Counted from the stretch's first letter, positions 9,465-19,462 are shown. The stretch is DNA of 64,000 nt from Vibrio tapetis subsp. tapetis (GCF_900233005.1 NZ_LT960611.1:1612001-1676000); one strand, 5' to 3'. Numbers and translations: made by a program. Notes: generated by a model from the sequence alone, not told the origin.

Positions 9465-11606
9465 GTGTTAAAAAAAATTAAATTACGTCTTGCCGTGATT
9501 AAATCGTGGTATCTGCTCACACTTTGCTTACTGGCAAGCTTCGCAGTGAACGCGTCACAAACCGTACAAAGTACAGGCTGGATCACCGATCCGAATCACC
9601 CGCCGGCCTCGCTCAGATTTATGCTAACTGGCGCACAAGATCCTTCTGCACGTCAAATAGAAGCCGTGCTTGAAGTTCAACTTGAACCTGAATGGAAGAC
9701 ATACTGGCGTAGCCCAGGTGAAGGCGGCGTTGCGCCTACTTTAGACTGGTCAAACTCAAGTAACATTGCCGACTTGCAGTGGCATTGGCCCGCGCCCAAC
9801 TACTATGAGTTGTTAGGGGTAACGACATTAGGCTACCAATCGCAAGTCGCTTTTCCTATTACCATCACGTTAGAAGATGAGACCAAGCCTGCTGTCTTAG
9901 ACGCCTCGTTACGAATGGCCTCCTGCACAACCATATGCGTGATAACGGATTACCCTATCAAGCTTCCTTTTACTCCACAGGAACTGCGCTTAAATCAAGA
10001 AGCCATGTTCCTCTATAGTCAAGGCATGAGCAATACGCCTAAACAGACCCAACAAGTGTCCATCGAAGGCACTTATTGGGATCAAGCTAACCAAACACTG
10101 ACAGTTGAATTAAGTCAATCAGGTCAATGGCAATCCCCAAGACTGTTCGTTGATGGAAAGGCCATAACTGACGAATACTTCGAACAACCAACCATACACC
10201 TAGAAGAGCAAACCTTAACTGCAACCTTTAAAGTCAGTAACTGGTTAGGGGAAGCCGACCTGACTAATAAACCGATAACGCTCACCGTGGCAGATGACAC
10301 GCTTGCGGTCGAACTTAACACCGACATAAGCGCCGTACCATTTCAATCGAATATAACGACAACAACAGAGCATAGCTTATTCGTCATGCTGGGATTTGCG
10401 CTCCTTGGTGGCTTAATTCTTAACTTAATGCCCTGTGTACTACCTGTTTTAGGGATGAAATTGAATAGCATCGTGAGCGCACAGAATTTACCTCTTGCTC
10501 ACGTAAGGCGCTCCTTTATTGCGTCTGCTCTGGGCATTGTCTCTTCCTTTGCGTTACTCGCGGTAGGCATCAGTGCCTTAAAACTTGGCGGTCAAGCCAT
10601 TGGGTGGGGAATACAATTCCAAAATGGCTGGTTCATCGGATTTATGTTTGTTGTGACCCTCGCGTTTGCGGCTAACCTTTTCGGTTTTTTTGAACTACAG
10701 CTGCCATCTAAGCTGAATACTTGGCTAGCAAGGCAAGGGGACAACTCATATTTGGGTCATTACGTGCAAGGCGCATTTGCAACCTTGTTAGCGACCCCAT
10801 GCAGTGCTCCGTTCCTTGGCACAGCAGTGGCGTATGCCCTTGGCGCATCCTATACCGAGTTATGGCTGATCTTTCTGGCACTAGGACTCGGTATGAGTGG
10901 CCCGTGGATACTACTGGCGATCAGACCGAAACTGATCACCTTGCTTCCAAAACCCGGCGCGTGGATGTTTAGAGTGAAAATGGTGTTTGCCGTGCTCATG
11001 TTGGCAACCAGTCTGTGGCTTGCCAGCTTACTAAGCCCTTTTATAGGCCAAGCTGCCATGCTCTTACTCATTGCTTTAGTACTGCTTGCCTTAATTATTT
11101 GGGTGCGTATCAAGCACGGGACAAAAGCCTTGCTCCTGATACTAGCAAGCATCGCGTTCTTTCTCGGTGCTGGGTTGGTCGTGGGCAGCGTTACCGCAAA
11201 ACATTGGTCAACGCCAATTGTCGATGATCTAAACTGGCAGCCGCTAAATGCAGACGAAATCCCGACTCTTGTCGCACAAGGGAAAACCGTTTTTGTGGAT
11301 GTCACCGCAGACTGGTGTATCACATGTAAAGCCAACAAAATCGGTGTGATTTTGCAAGATCCCGTCTATTCAGCTCTCGGGGATCAAAATATTGTGTTAA
11401 TGAAAGGAGACTGGACGACACCGAGTGATTCTGTAACGAAATTCCTGCAAAGCCACCAAAGGTATGGCGTGCCATTTAACATCGTCTATGGGCCATCTTC
11501 GGCACAAGGTATTCCTCTACCCGTCATCTTAAACAGTGAAGACGTTGTCTCGGCTATTCATGCAGCCGATCTTGACTCTTCTTCCACGCAGAATCGAGGT
11601 GAGTGA
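9465..11606 (+). CDS. scsB: ScsB-like DsbD-family thiol:disulfide reductase
   Basis: A 713-residue inner-membrane protein that should carry electrons from cytoplasmic thioredoxin to periplasmic thiol proteins. Order of parts: signal segment (~1-30); a periplasmic domain with a C154-x3-C158 pair (SCTTIC); a DsbD-beta-like membrane core with single conserved cysteines in MPCVLP (C324) and TPCSAPF (C446); further helices; and a C-terminal thioredoxin domain with DWCITC (C618, C621). This three-part plan with a long N-terminal domain is that of ScsB rather than ordinary DsbD. The start is GTG, preceded by TGGAGA. The stop TGA overlaps the next gene's ATG (TGATG), so translation is probably coupled. 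Confidence 0.85.
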   Translation: MLKKIKLRLAVIKSWYLLTLCLLASFAVNASQTVQSTGWITDPNHPPASLRFMLTGAQDPSARQIEAVLEVQLEPEWKTYWRSPGEGGVAPTLDWSNSSNIADLQWHWPAPNYYELLGVTTLGYQSQVAFPITITLEDETKPAVLDASLRMASCTTICVITDYPIKLPFTPQELRLNQEAMFLYSQGMSNTPKQTQQVSIEGTYWDQANQTLTVELSQSGQWQSPRLFVDGKAITDEYFEQPTIHLEEQTLTATFKVSNWLGEADLTNKPITLTVADDTLAVELNTDISAVPFQSNITTTTEHSLFVMLGFALLGGLILNLMPCVLPVLGMKLNSIVSAQNLPLAHVRRSFIASALGIVSSFALLAVGISALKLGGQAIGWGIQFQNGWFIGFMFVVTLAFAANLFGFFELQLPSKLNTWLARQGDNSYLGHYVQGAFATLLATPCSAPFLGTAVAYALGASYTELWLIFLALGLGMSGPWILLAIRPKLITLLPKPGAWMFRVKMVFAVLMLATSLWLASLLSPFIGQAAMLLLIALVLLALIIWVRIKHGTKALLLILASIAFFLGAGLVVGSVTAKHWSTPIVDDLNWQPLNADEIPTLVAQGKTVFVDVTADWCITCKANKIGVILQDPVYSALGDQNIVLMKGDWTTPSDSVTKFLQSHQRYGVPFNIVYGPSSAQGIPLPVILNSEDVVSAIHAADLDSSSTQNRGE

Positions 11607-12160
11607 TGTATTACGCGAATGAAAAAAATAATTTACCTAGTCAAAAACCAAAGAAAGGACTCAAGGGCTGGATAAAAGAAATCACATCAATGCTCATTGT
11701 AATGACGCTGATCTCAACCGCCGCAAATTGGTTCTTTACCCGTGATATGCCATCTGGTGTGGCGCCGAGTATCGTCGGCCACACGTTAGACGGCCAGCCT
11801 GTCAATGTGGCTCAGTTAAGCAAAGACAAACCCGTAATTGTGTACTTTTGGGCAACGTGGTGCGGCGCATGTAAGTTTGTTAGCCCCGTCATTGAGTTCA
11901 TAGCTCAAAACAATACGGAGCAATCCAAACATATTTTTAGTGTTGCACTTTCATCAGGCAGTGACGAGCGTGTGCAACGATTTATGACAGCAAAAGAATA
12001 CCAGTTTGCGGTACTCAATGACCAAAATGGTCAGTTAAGCCGAGACTGGAATATTAGTGTGACACCCACTGTCGTTGTCATAGAACAAGGTGAAATCAAA
12101 AGTATCGCCACCGGTGTTACAGCCGCCGTATCGATTTGGTTCCGCTCTCTATTTATGTGA
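11606..12160 (+). CDS. scsD: ScsD-like membrane-anchored thioredoxin (TlpA family)
   Basis: A 184-residue protein with one N-terminal membrane anchor (about residues 28-47, SMLIVMTLISTAANWFF) and a periplasmic TlpA/ResA-like thioredoxin domain. The active site is WCGAC with C87 and C90 (counting from a GTG one codon upstream), and the cis-proline is in SVTPTVVVI. ScsD-type proteins are reduced through ScsB and in turn reduce periplasmic clients. The ATG at 11606 overlaps the ScsB-like stop codon and has GAGGTGAG upstream. The C terminus (GVTAAVSIWFRSLFM) is short but of the usual kind, so I do not see truncation. Confidence 0.82.
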   Translation: MYYANEKNNLPSQKPKKGLKGWIKEITSMLIVMTLISTAANWFFTRDMPSGVAPSIVGHTLDGQPVNVAQLSKDKPVIVYFWATWCGACKFVSPVIEFIAQNNTEQSKHIFSVALSSGSDERVQRFMTAKEYQFAVLNDQNGQLSRDWNISVTPTVVVIEQGEIKSIATGVTAAVSIWFRSLFM

Positions 12161-12234
12161 TCGTTACCAAACTCGACTCGATAATAATTTAGCTCTGGCT
12201 GATTTTCGAAGAGACAGAGAAATAGGAAAAGACA

Positions 12235-12966
12235 ATGAAAATAATGATTCGTACCAGCGCCTTGATCTTTCTACTTAGCCAGTCAAGTTCGTTACTGGCA
12301 TCACCGCTTTCTAGCACACAACAAACCCAGCTTCGTGAAATTGAGGTGATCTTAAAAAGCGAACCGCAACTGATTGAACAACTACACCAAAGCTTAACTA
12401 ACTATGTCAGTAGCCAAAATCAGTTTGAGAACAACTTAGCCCAGCATCGTGACTGGCTTTTTAACAACCCGATTCATCCATTTTATGGTAACCCTGATGC
12501 TAAGCATGTCATCATCAACTTTACTGATCATAACTGTCCTTACTGTAAAAAACTGGAAAGTGCACTGGAACAATTAGTAAAAGAGCGAAGTGACATTAAA
12601 GTGATCAACGTATACGTGCCCATTAAACATATGATGAGTCAGCAGCAATCTATCAGCGCTGCGCAATACGCATTAAACGTGTGGCAACAATCACCGAATG
12701 ATTACGCCAAAGTTGACAAACTACTGTTCGCCAATCGCAGTATGCACAATTCAGAGTCAATTAATAAAGTGGCGAAAGCAACGAATACTCAATCGCTTCT
12801 TGTCGAAGACAAAGCACTAAAGCAAGCGGTAGAAAAAAACTATCAAGTATTTCAAGATCTTGGATTACGAGGCACCCCTGCCATGTTAATTAATGATCAA
12901 GTTCTCGCAGGTTACATGCCTTATGAGCAGCTTAAGCCTGTCTTAGCTAAAGAGTTTCCGCAGTAA
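12235..12966 (+). CDS. scsC: ScsC-like periplasmic thiol oxidoreductase
   Basis: A 243-residue exported protein: signal peptide to about residue 22, an N-terminal helical stalk (QLREIEVILKSEPQLIEQL) and a DsbA/DsbG-like thioredoxin fold with CPYC (C101, C104) and cis-Pro in RGTPAMLI. In known ScsC proteins the stalk causes trimerisation and the protein acts as an isomerase or copper-binding partner reduced by ScsB. The gene is last in the operon, 74 bases after the ScsD-like gene. The order here (small protein, B, D, C) differs from Salmonella scsABCD. It shares a bidirectional terminator with deoD. Confidence 0.82.
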   Translation: MKIMIRTSALIFLLSQSSSLLASPLSSTQQTQLREIEVILKSEPQLIEQLHQSLTNYVSSQNQFENNLAQHRDWLFNNPIHPFYGNPDAKHVIINFTDHNCPYCKKLESALEQLVKERSDIKVINVYVPIKHMMSQQQSISAAQYALNVWQQSPNDYAKVDKLLFANRSMHNSESINKVAKATNTQSLLVEDKALKQAVEKNYQVFQDLGLRGTPAMLINDQVLAGYMPYEQLKPVLAKEFPQ

Positions 12967-12967
12967 T

Positions 12968-13003
12968 AAAAAAGCCGAGCCCCTTTAACGGGCTCGGCTT
13001 TTT
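12968..13003. terminator. Bidirectional terminator scsC / deoD
   Basis: GCCGAGCCC / GGGCTCGGC stem with A6 on the left and T5 on the right, between two convergent genes. Confidence 0.92.
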
Positions 13004-13034
13004 AATAATGAAGAGTTCAGATAGGTTGACTTAA

Positions 13035-13748
13035 TTAGTCACCAAGTAACACTGAATCTAACGCAATTTCCATCATTTCATTAAACGTCGTTGCACGTTC
13101 TTCTGACGTGGTTTGTTCGCCTGTTTTAATGTGATCAGATACCGTGCAAATCGCGAGTGCTTTCGCGCCGTATTCCGCCGCAACGCCGTAGATTCCGGCC
13201 GCTTCCATTTCAACACCTACGATGCCGTATTTATCCATCACTTCAAACATTTCTGGATCTGGCGTATAAAAAAGCTCAGCAGAGAACAAATTACCCACTT
13301 TGACGTTAATGCCACGAGCTTTAGCTGCTTCTTCAGCATTGCGCACCATCTCGTAATCTGCAATCGCCGCAAAATCATGATCTTTAAAGCGAATACGGTT
13401 TACTTTTGAGTCCGTACACGCGCCCATACCAATCACGACATCGCGAACTTTGATGTCTTCATTGACTGCACCACAACTGCCCACACGGATGATCTTCTTG
13501 ACGCCAAAGTCTTTGATAAGCTCTGTCGCATAAATAGAACAAGATGGAATGCCCATACCATGTCCCATAACAGAGATCTTACGGCCTTTGTAGGTACCCG
13601 TGTAACCGTACATGCTGCGAACATCACATACCTGAACTGCGTCGTCTAAAAACGTTTCAGCAATATATTTGGCACGTAATGGGTCACCCGGCATCAGTAC
13701 GACGTCAGCAAAGTCACCCATTTCAGCGTTAATATGTGGAGTAGCCAT
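13035..13748 (-). CDS. deoD: Purine nucleoside phosphorylase DeoD-type
   Basis: A 237-residue hexameric-type purine nucleoside phosphorylase that splits purine (deoxy)ribonucleosides with phosphate into base and (deoxy)ribose-1-phosphate. Family hallmarks are [25 protein letters not shown] at the N terminus (shown only by its first residues [11 protein letters not shown]), the RVGSCGA segment, the [11 protein letters not shown] substrate-binding motif and the VSDHI segment with the catalytic Asp. It is the last gene of the deoCABD operon. A 91-bp gap containing a perfect inverted repeat separates it from deoB. Confidence 0.95.
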   Translation of the reverse strand: MATPHINAEMGDFADVVLMPGDPLRAKYIAETFLDDAVQVCDVRSMYGYTGTYKGRKISVMGHGMGIPSCSIYATELIKDFGVKKIIRVGSCGAVNEDIKVRDVVIGMGACTDSKVNRIRFKDHDFAAIADYEMVRNAEEAAKARGINVKVGNLFSAELFYTPDPEMFEVMDKYGIVGVEMEAAGIYGVAAEYGAKALAICTVSDHIKTGEQTTSEERATTFNEMMEIALDSVLLGD

Positions 13749-13790
13749 TGAAGTTGTCCTTGTTGAAAATAAAATTCTAAATTCGAGGAG

Positions 13791-13824
13791 CTAAGTACTA
13801 AGCCACTTAGCGCTTAGTACTTAG
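13791..13824. repeat. Inverted repeat between deoB and deoD (repeat copy b)
   Basis: CTAAGTACTAAG and its exact reverse complement CTTAGTACTTAG surround a 10-nt loop. The arms are made of the TAAGTACTAAAAGC repeat unit facing head to head. In deo mRNA it would form a 12-bp hairpin inside the operon. Confidence 0.75.
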
Positions 13825-13839
13825 GATTTCGTACCTAAT

Positions 13840-15060
13840 TTATAGGAAGCTTTTGCCGTATTCCATGTCAGATGTACCAAAGTAGCTTGCTAAACTCTGG
13901 CCAATATCCGCAAACGTATCACGTAGGCCAAGTGAACCCGCAGGTACTTGCTTACCGTAAACCAAGACTGGGATGTGCTCACGAGTATGATCGCTGCCCG
14001 GCCAAGTCGGATCACAACCGTGATCGGCGGTCATAATTAATACGTCTTCTTCTTCCATCAACTCTAACACTTCAGGCAAACGCGTATCGAAATACTCAAG
14101 CGCCGCAGCGTAACCAGCTACATCACGACGGTGACCATAAGCTGAATCGAAATCAACAAAGTTAGTGAAAACGATGGTGTTGTCGCCTGCAACTTTAATT
14201 TGTTCTAAAGTCGATTCAAACAGCGCAGGAATACCGGTCGCTTTAAATTTCTGAGTAATACCACAACCCGCATAAATATCAGAAATCTTACCGATAGAAA
14301 CCACTTCACCGTTTTTCTCTTCAACCAGTTTAGACAGCACAGTTTTTGCTGGCGGCTCAACAGAGAGATCTCGACGGTTACCGGTACGAGCAAACTCACC
14401 CACTTTGTTGCCAACAAATGGACGAGCGATAACGCGGCCAATGTTGTAATCTTCTAATTCTTCACGAACAATCTGACAAAGATCTAATAGATTTTGCAAA
14501 CCGTACGTTTCTTCATGACAGGCGATTTGGAATACTGAATCAGCCGAAGTATAAAAAATTGGCTTGCCAGAAGCCATGTGCTCTTCGGCAAGATCATCAA
14601 GAACTTGTGTTCCTGATGCATGACAGTTACCTAGGTAACCCGGTAGATTTGCACGTTTCACGATACGATCAAGCAGCTCTTGAGGGAAACTGTTCGTTTT
14701 CTCAGTAAAGTAGCCCCAATCAAATAGAACTGGCACACCTGCAATTTCCCAGTGGCCCGATGGGGTATCTTTGCCTGAAGAGATTTCAGCTGCATGGCCA
14801 TAAGCACCAATAATCTCAGCATTCTCGTCTAGCCCTGCTGGGAAGCTACCGGTCGACTCTTTTGAAGCCAGACCTAACCCCATTTTTGACAAGTTAGGCA
14901 GTGTGAGTGGCCCACTACGATCAGCGTTATCCGCTAAACCTTTAGCACAGTGCTCTGCAATGTGCCCAAGTGTATCTGCACCTACATCACCAAATTTAAC
15001 CGCATCGGCTGTCGCGCCAATACCAAAGGAATCTAATACTAATATAAATGTTCTTTTCAT
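13840..15060 (-). CDS. deoB: Phosphopentomutase DeoB
   Basis: A 406-residue manganese-dependent phosphopentomutase that interconverts (deoxy)ribose-1-phosphate and -5-phosphate, linking DeoD/DeoA products to DeoC. It belongs to the alkaline-phosphatase superfamily; metal-site segments are visible as [13 protein letters not shown] at the N terminus, [16 protein letters not shown] in the middle and [19 protein letters not shown] towards the end. I choose the ATG at 15060 (MKRTFILV) because GGAGAG lies just upstream; the frame continues five codons further back without a better start. It lies 18 bases after deoA. Confidence 0.95.
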   Translation of the reverse strand: MKRTFILVLDSFGIGATADAVKFGDVGADTLGHIAEHCAKGLADNADRSGPLTLPNLSKMGLGLASKESTGSFPAGLDENAEIIGAYGHAAEISSGKDTPSGHWEIAGVPVLFDWGYFTEKTNSFPQELLDRIVKRANLPGYLGNCHASGTQVLDDLAEEHMASGKPIFYTSADSVFQIACHEETYGLQNLLDLCQIVREELEDYNIGRVIARPFVGNKVGEFARTGNRRDLSVEPPAKTVLSKLVEEKNGEVVSIGKISDIYAGCGITQKFKATGIPALFESTLEQIKVAGDNTIVFTNFVDFDSAYGHRRDVAGYAAALEYFDTRLPEVLELMEEEDVLIMTADHGCDPTWPGSDHTREHIPVLVYGKQVPAGSLGLRDTFADIGQSLASYFGTSDMEYGKSFL

Positions 15061-15078
15061 CGTTCTCTCCACCAAACT

Positions 15079-16425
15079 TTATACGTCTTCCGCACGGATC
15101 TGACGGTAAACATCTGGAGTTGGGTTATAAGGGGTGTCGCCCACAGTCATTGCTTCTTGCAGTGCGTTTGCTGCTTCTTGCCACTGCTCTTCTGTGCGAG
15201 CATGAATTATTGCTAACGGTTTATTCGCATCTGCGACTTCACCTAAACGAATAAAGCCATCAAAACCTACTGCGTAGTCGATACGGTCTGTGGCAACACG
15301 GCGTCCACCGCCCATACCAACAACGGCCATACCAATAGCACGCGTATCCATTGCTGAAACAATACCACTTTGTTTCGCAAATACCGGTTTAATGATCTCA
15401 GCTTTATCCAAATAATTATCGTAATTTGCGACAAAATCAGCAGGGCCGCCAAGGCCTGCAACCATTTTGCCAAAACACTCCGCCGCTTTGCCGTTATCTA
15501 AAACAGTCATGAGCTTATCGCGAGCATCTTCTGAATCTGTTGCCAGTTTTCCAAGTACTAGCATTTCGGCACAAGAAGCCAAAGTAATCTCTAACAAGCG
15601 AGGGTTTCGGTATTCGCCAGTTAGGAATTGAACCGCTTCTCGTACTTCTACTGCGTTACCTGCAGATGAGGCCAATACTTGGTTCATATCGGTTAAAATT
15701 GCGGTCGTTTTAGTGCCAGCACCGTTGGCAACAGCCACGATAGATTTTGCTAACTCTTCTGAAGCTTCGTAGGTTGGCATAAACGCGCCAGAACCCACTT
15801 TTACGTCCATCACGAGTGAATCTAAACCCGCAGCCAGTTTCTTAGACAAAATAGACGCCGTGATCAGTGAAATATTATCAACGGTTGCCGTAATGTCACG
15901 AGTCGCGTAGACACGCTTATCTGCAGGGGCTAAGTCGCCAGTTTGACCAATAATAGCCACTCCAGCGTCTTTGGTTACGGCACCAAACTTATCGTTATTT
16001 GGCGTGATGTTATAACCTGGAATTGACTCTAGCTTATCTAACGTCCCGCCAGTGTGACCAAGACCACGACCAGAGATCATAGGAACGAAACCACCACATG
16101 CTGCCACCATAGGGCCAAGCATTAAAGAAGTTACGTCACCAACACCACCGGTTGAATGTTTGTCAACAATTGGGCCATCAAAATTCATGTGGCTCCAATC
16201 AATAACCATACCTGAATCACGCATTGCACAAGTCAGTGCTATTCGTTCTGGCATGGTCATTTCATTAAAAAAGATGGTCATTGCGAAGGCGGCGATTTGG
16301 CCTTCTGACACCGTGTCTTTTGCAACACCTTGGATAAAGAAATCAATTTCTTCTTTTGTGAGTACTTCACCATCACGTTTTTTGCGGATTATTTCTTGAG
16401 GTAAAAATGTTTGTGTTAAAGACAT
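15079..16425 (-). CDS. deoA: Thymidine phosphorylase DeoA
   Basis: A 448-residue thymidine phosphorylase that converts thymidine and phosphate to thymine and 2-deoxyribose-1-phosphate. The family signature KHSTGGVGD (phosphate and sugar contacts) and the [15 protein letters not shown] segment are present, and the C-terminal domain ends in [10 protein letters not shown]. Length is that of the family. Second gene of the deoCABD operon, 90 bases after deoC; a GAGGAG-type ribosome binding site precedes the ATG. Confidence 0.96.
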   Translation of the reverse strand: MSLTQTFLPQEIIRKKRDGEVLTKEEIDFFIQGVAKDTVSEGQIAAFAMTIFFNEMTMPERIALTCAMRDSGMVIDWSHMNFDGPIVDKHSTGGVGDVTSLMLGPMVAACGGFVPMISGRGLGHTGGTLDKLESIPGYNITPNNDKFGAVTKDAGVAIIGQTGDLAPADKRVYATRDITATVDNISLITASILSKKLAAGLDSLVMDVKVGSGAFMPTYEASEELAKSIVAVANGAGTKTTAILTDMNQVLASSAGNAVEVREAVQFLTGEYRNPRLLEITLASCAEMLVLGKLATDSEDARDKLMTVLDNGKAAECFGKMVAGLGGPADFVANYDNYLDKAEIIKPVFAKQSGIVSAMDTRAIGMAVVGMGGGRRVATDRIDYAVGFDGFIRLGEVADANKPLAIIHARTEEQWQEAANALQEAMTVGDTPYNPTPDVYRQIRAEDV

Positions 16426-16515
16426 TAGCTACTCCTCAGCTCGATCGGCTGAATATTAATTGTAGGGTATGAGAGACAAAATGGGGTTTGTTAACCCCAC
16501 CTTGTAAGTTTCAAA

Positions 16516-17292
16516 TTAGTAAGCGGCTGGATCCGCTACTTGGTCTGAAACTTCTAATGTATTTAGCAGGCTTGTTAGTAGGCTTGAAGCACCAAAACGG
16601 TAGTGCATGTTATCAGCCCAATCCGCACCTAACAGCTCATCAGCCATTGATAGGTATAGCGCCGCATCTTCAGCAGTACGAACGCCACCAGCAGGCTTAA
16701 AGCCAACTGTTTTAGCTACACCCATATCGCGAATCACTTCAAGCATCATGCGTGCGTATTCTGGCGTTGCGTTTTCTGGCACTTTACCAGTCGAAGTTTT
16801 GATGAAGTTGGCGCCGGCCTCAATACAGATTTGAGATGCTTTCTTGATCAATGCTTCTTCTTTCAATTCGCCTGTTTCGATAATTACTTTCAGTAAAATA
16901 TCGCCACACGCCGCTTTACACTGTTTAACCAGTTCAAAGCCAACTTCCTCATTACCCGCCATCAGTGCACGGTAAGGGAATACCACGTCAACTTCATCAG
17001 CGCCGTAAGCAACGGCAGCTTTAGTTTCAGCAACTGCGATAGCAATATCATCGTTACCGTGTGGGAAGTTTGTTACTGTCGCAATGCGCACTTCTGGTGT
17101 GCCTTGCTCGCGTAGAGTTTTCTTCGCAATAGGAATAAAGCGAGGGTAAATGCAGATTGCAGCTGTGTTGCCTACCGCTGTTTTCGCATCATGACAAAGT
17201 GCGATCACTTTTTCGTCAGTGTCGTTGTCATTTAGCGTTGTTAAATCCATCAATTTTAGCGCACGTAGAGCAGCTGCTTTTAAATCGCTCAT
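16516..17292 (-). CDS. deoC: Deoxyribose-phosphate aldolase DeoC
   Basis: A 258-residue class I aldolase cleaving 2-deoxyribose-5-phosphate to acetaldehyde and glyceraldehyde-3-phosphate. It is a TIM barrel with the Schiff-base lysine in NFIKTSTGK and a second essential lysine in [13 protein letters not shown]. It is the first gene of the operon; GGAGAT lies upstream of its ATG. In enterobacteria deo operons are repressed by DeoR and CytR and activated by CRP. The 268 bases upstream contain several short palindromes, including AGACCT-ATCTGA-AGGTCT near 17393, but no clean CRP site that I could defend. Confidence 0.96.
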   Translation of the reverse strand: MSDLKAAALRALKLMDLTTLNDNDTDEKVIALCHDAKTAVGNTAAICIYPRFIPIAKKTLREQGTPEVRIATVTNFPHGNDDIAIAVAETKAAVAYGADEVDVVFPYRALMAGNEEVGFELVKQCKAACGDILLKVIIETGELKEEALIKKASQICIEAGANFIKTSTGKVPENATPEYARMMLEVIRDMGVAKTVGFKPAGGVRTAEDAALYLSMADELLGADWADNMHYRFGASSLLTSLLNTLEVSDQVADPAAY

Positions 17293-17560
17293 TTCTATCT
17301 CCGATCAGTATATTCAATTAGTAAAAAATTTAGCCCAAACTATTTGGGATCAACTTTGTCACAACATGAACGGACTTGGTTCCTTGAAGACTCAGACCTA
17401 TCTGAAGGTCTAATTGCTATCCCTGTCACCGCACAGTACCAGTTTGGCCTATGGCACAGCAGCTTTTGACCGCTGTGTCTAACGTGTATATAACGCCGAT
17501 CGCCAAGGAGTAATATACTCTTGTCTTGGCTCTTAGTCCTACATCCTGTAAGAGTAAGTT
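17293..17560. other. Intergenic region upstream of deoC with small palindromes
   Basis: No gene seen. It holds AGACCT-N6-AGGTCT near 17393, CACAGC / GCTGTG near 17455-17480, and GCCAAG-GAGTA-ATA-TACTC-TTGT-CTTGGC at about 17503-17531. The last could be a weak terminator after the XapX gene. The deo promoter must lie in this stretch, but I cannot fix its boxes. Confidence 0.4.
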
Positions 17561-17731
17561 TCAGCTAAAAAACTTCTCAATAATCCATTGATAAGTAATG
17601 CCACCTAAGTACACCCCGACAATTCCCATCACTCCAGAGAGAACGGGCGGTGCCGGTATTGGCAACTTGATGACTGAAAACAGGATGCCAACAGCAAACC
17701 CAGCGAGTGTTGCAATGATTACTTCGTTCAT
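17561..17731 (-). CDS. XapX-domain small membrane protein
   Basis: A 56-residue protein beginning MNEVIIATLAGFAVGILF and containing the XapX (DUF1427) pattern: a first membrane helix, the KLPIPAPP turn and a second helix VLSGVMGIVGVYLG, ending ITYQWIIEKFFS. Families of this kind occur next to nucleoside transport or catabolism genes, and here it lies between nupC and deoC on the same strand, which fits. No function has been demonstrated to my knowledge. No strong ribosome binding site is visible. It is short enough to be missed by automatic gene callers. Confidence 0.8.
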   Translation of the reverse strand: MNEVIIATLAGFAVGILFSVIKLPIPAPPVLSGVMGIVGVYLGGITYQWIIEKFFS

Positions 17732-17831
17732 CACGGAGTACCCTAGTTTCCATAGTTATATACAGTATAGTGATTCCTTCAAAAACTGTAGTGCCATGTA
17801 AGGCGCAAACGGTTTGTATCTCAAAAAAACA

Positions 17832-17952
17832 CGAAGTACGAAGTACTAAGTCCTAAACTCTAAGTCCTAAGCTCTAAATTCTAAGCTCTAAACTTCGCTT
17901 TCATACTTCGCTTTTAGTACTTCGCTTTTAGTACTTCGCTTTTAGCACTTCA
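17832..17952 (-). repeat. 14-nt repeat array, copy c, with inverted arm
   Basis: The right half carries at least three good copies of TAAGTACTAAAAGC-like units read on the minus strand (CTTCGCTTTTAGTA on plus). The left half carries decayed units in the opposite sense (AAGTACTAAGTCCTAA). It lies downstream of the nupC terminator. Confidence 0.75.
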
Positions 17953-17964
17953 CATCCCTAAAAC

Positions 17965-18004
17965 AAAAAAAACCCGCAGCAATTTCTTGCTACGAGGTTT
18001 TTTA
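17965..18004 (-). terminator. nupC terminator
   Basis: Imperfect stem AACCTCGTAGCAA / TTGCTGCGGGTT followed by a run of Ts on the minus strand, 33 bases after the nupC stop. Confidence 0.8.
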
Positions 18005-18037
18005 TAAAGTGGCGTCTATATAATTCTAACTATTCAA

Positions 18038-19300
18038 TTAGAAAGATAGGAAGAAGCCAGCAATTGTCGCTGCCATCAGGTTAGATAGAGTACCAGCTGC
18101 TACCGCTTTCACACCCATCTTAGCGATGTCGTGACGACGGTTAGGAGCAATACCACCTAGACCACCTAGTAGAATCGCAATAGAAGAAAGGTTTGCGAAA
18201 CCACATAGAGCGAACGAGATAATTGCTTGCGTCTTCTCAGACATTACTTTACCTGTTTCCGCTACGATTTGAGCGTTATCACCCACGTAAGGAACAAAGT
18301 TCAAGTAAGCTACGAATTCGTTAACAACGGTTTTTTGACCAATGAAAGTACCAGCAATAGTTGCTTCTTCCCATGGAACACCGATAACAAACGCAAGAGG
18401 TGCGAAGATCCAACCTAGAAGCATTTCTAGAGTTAGTTCAGGCATACCAACCCAACCGCCAACACCACCAAGGATGCCGTTGATTAGAGCGATAAGGCCG
18501 ATGAATGCTAGTAGCATTGCACCAACGTTTAGAGCAAGTTGAAGACCAACTGCTGCGCCGCCTGCTGCTGCGTCAATAACGTTAGCAGGTTTGTCGTCGC
18601 CGCCGTCGATATCGTTACCTAGATTTTCATCTGGAGTATCGGTTTCAGGCTTGATGATTTTAGCAAACAGTAGACCACCAGGTGCCGCCATGAATGACGC
18701 TGCAACCAAGTACTCTAGTGGAACACCCATAGATGCATAACCTGCTAGTACACCACCAGCAACAGATGCAAGGCCACCACACATAACAGCGAATAGCTCA
18801 GACTGAGTCATCTTAGGAACAAACGGACGAACCACTAGAGGTGCTTCAGTTTGACCTACGAAAATGTTAGCTGCTGCAGACATTGATTCGGCGCGAGAAG
18901 TGCCAAGTGCTTTTTGAAGACCACCACCAAGAACTTTGATTACGATCTGCATTGCACCAATGTAGTAAAGTACAGAGATAAGTGCAGAGAAGAAAATCAA
19001 TGTTGGTAGTACTTGGAAAGCAAAAATGAAGCCGATGCCGTCTACAGAGAAGTTAACTAAGCTTCCGAAAAGGAAACCAGTACCGTCTTTACCGTAGTCG
19101 ATAACGTTAGCAACACCAGCAGAAAAACCTGCTAGAAGGTCGCGACCCCAAGGTACATAAAGAACGAATGCACCGAGTAAAAATTGGATGGCAAAAGCGC
19201 CAGCCACTGTTCTGATATTAATAGCTTTGCGGTTGTCTGACAGTAGTACTGCAATTAAAATCAGTACGACCATGCCGACGAGGCTCATAAACAGGCTCAT
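18038..19300 (-). CDS. nupC: NupC-type concentrative nucleoside transporter
   Basis: A 420-residue nucleoside symporter of the CNT family, closely resembling vcCNT of V. cholerae, whose crystal structure is known. The nucleoside-binding hairpin GQTEAPLVV (from G149), the [10 protein letters not shown] segment and the re-entrant core are intact, as are the many membrane helices. It imports nucleosides with a cation and so feeds the deoCABD enzymes encoded downstream on the same strand. A near-perfect CRP site at 19447-19462 lies 147 bases before the start codon, suggesting activation by cAMP-CRP. Confidence 0.95.
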   Translation of the reverse strand: MSLFMSLVGMVVLILIAVLLSDNRKAINIRTVAGAFAIQFLLGAFVLYVPWGRDLLAGFSAGVANVIDYGKDGTGFLFGSLVNFSVDGIGFIFAFQVLPTLIFFSALISVLYYIGAMQIVIKVLGGGLQKALGTSRAESMSAAANIFVGQTEAPLVVRPFVPKMTQSELFAVMCGGLASVAGGVLAGYASMGVPLEYLVAASFMAAPGGLLFAKIIKPETDTPDENLGNDIDGGDDKPANVIDAAAGGAAVGLQLALNVGAMLLAFIGLIALINGILGGVGGWVGMPELTLEMLLGWIFAPLAFVIGVPWEEATIAGTFIGQKTVVNEFVAYLNFVPYVGDNAQIVAETGKVMSEKTQAIISFALCGFANLSSIAILLGGLGGIAPNRRHDIAKMGVKAVAAGTLSNLMAATIAGFFLSF

Positions 19301-19446
19301 AGTTTATGACTTCCTTATTAGTTATTGATTGGCGTGTTACAAAATGGGGTTTATTAAATCCGAGCTAATTATAAGCGCCAATGACATAAGAAAGTAATGC
19401 TAGAGTCACACTTCAGCGTAACTTTTTACCTCCAATTACCCATATA

Positions 19447-19462
19447 TGTGACCAAAATCACA
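19447..19462. promoter_or_regulatory. CRP-binding site upstream of nupC
   Basis: TGTGA-CCAAAA-TCACA matches the cAMP-CRP consensus TGTGA-N6-TCACA in both half-sites. A further TCACA half-site occurs near 19409-19413. Paired CRP sites upstream of nucleoside genes usually work with CytR; CytR binding itself cannot be read here. Confidence 0.75.

Larger units (their letters stand above)
17732..18037. other. nupC-xapX intergenic region
   Basis: About 300 bases without a gene. It contains the nupC terminator (17965-18004) and a long two-armed array of the 14-nt repeat (17832-17952). Nothing else was recognised. Confidence 0.6.

Noticed and set aside
10850..11338. 162-codon frame opposite the ScsB-like gene
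   Set aside because: It is a shadow of a membrane-protein gene, with no start signal and no recognisable fold.
12090..12278. Overlapping frame after the ScsD-like gene, suggesting a frameshift
   Set aside because: The ScsD-like protein already ends in a normal TlpA-type C terminus, and the other frame shows no thioredoxin continuation.
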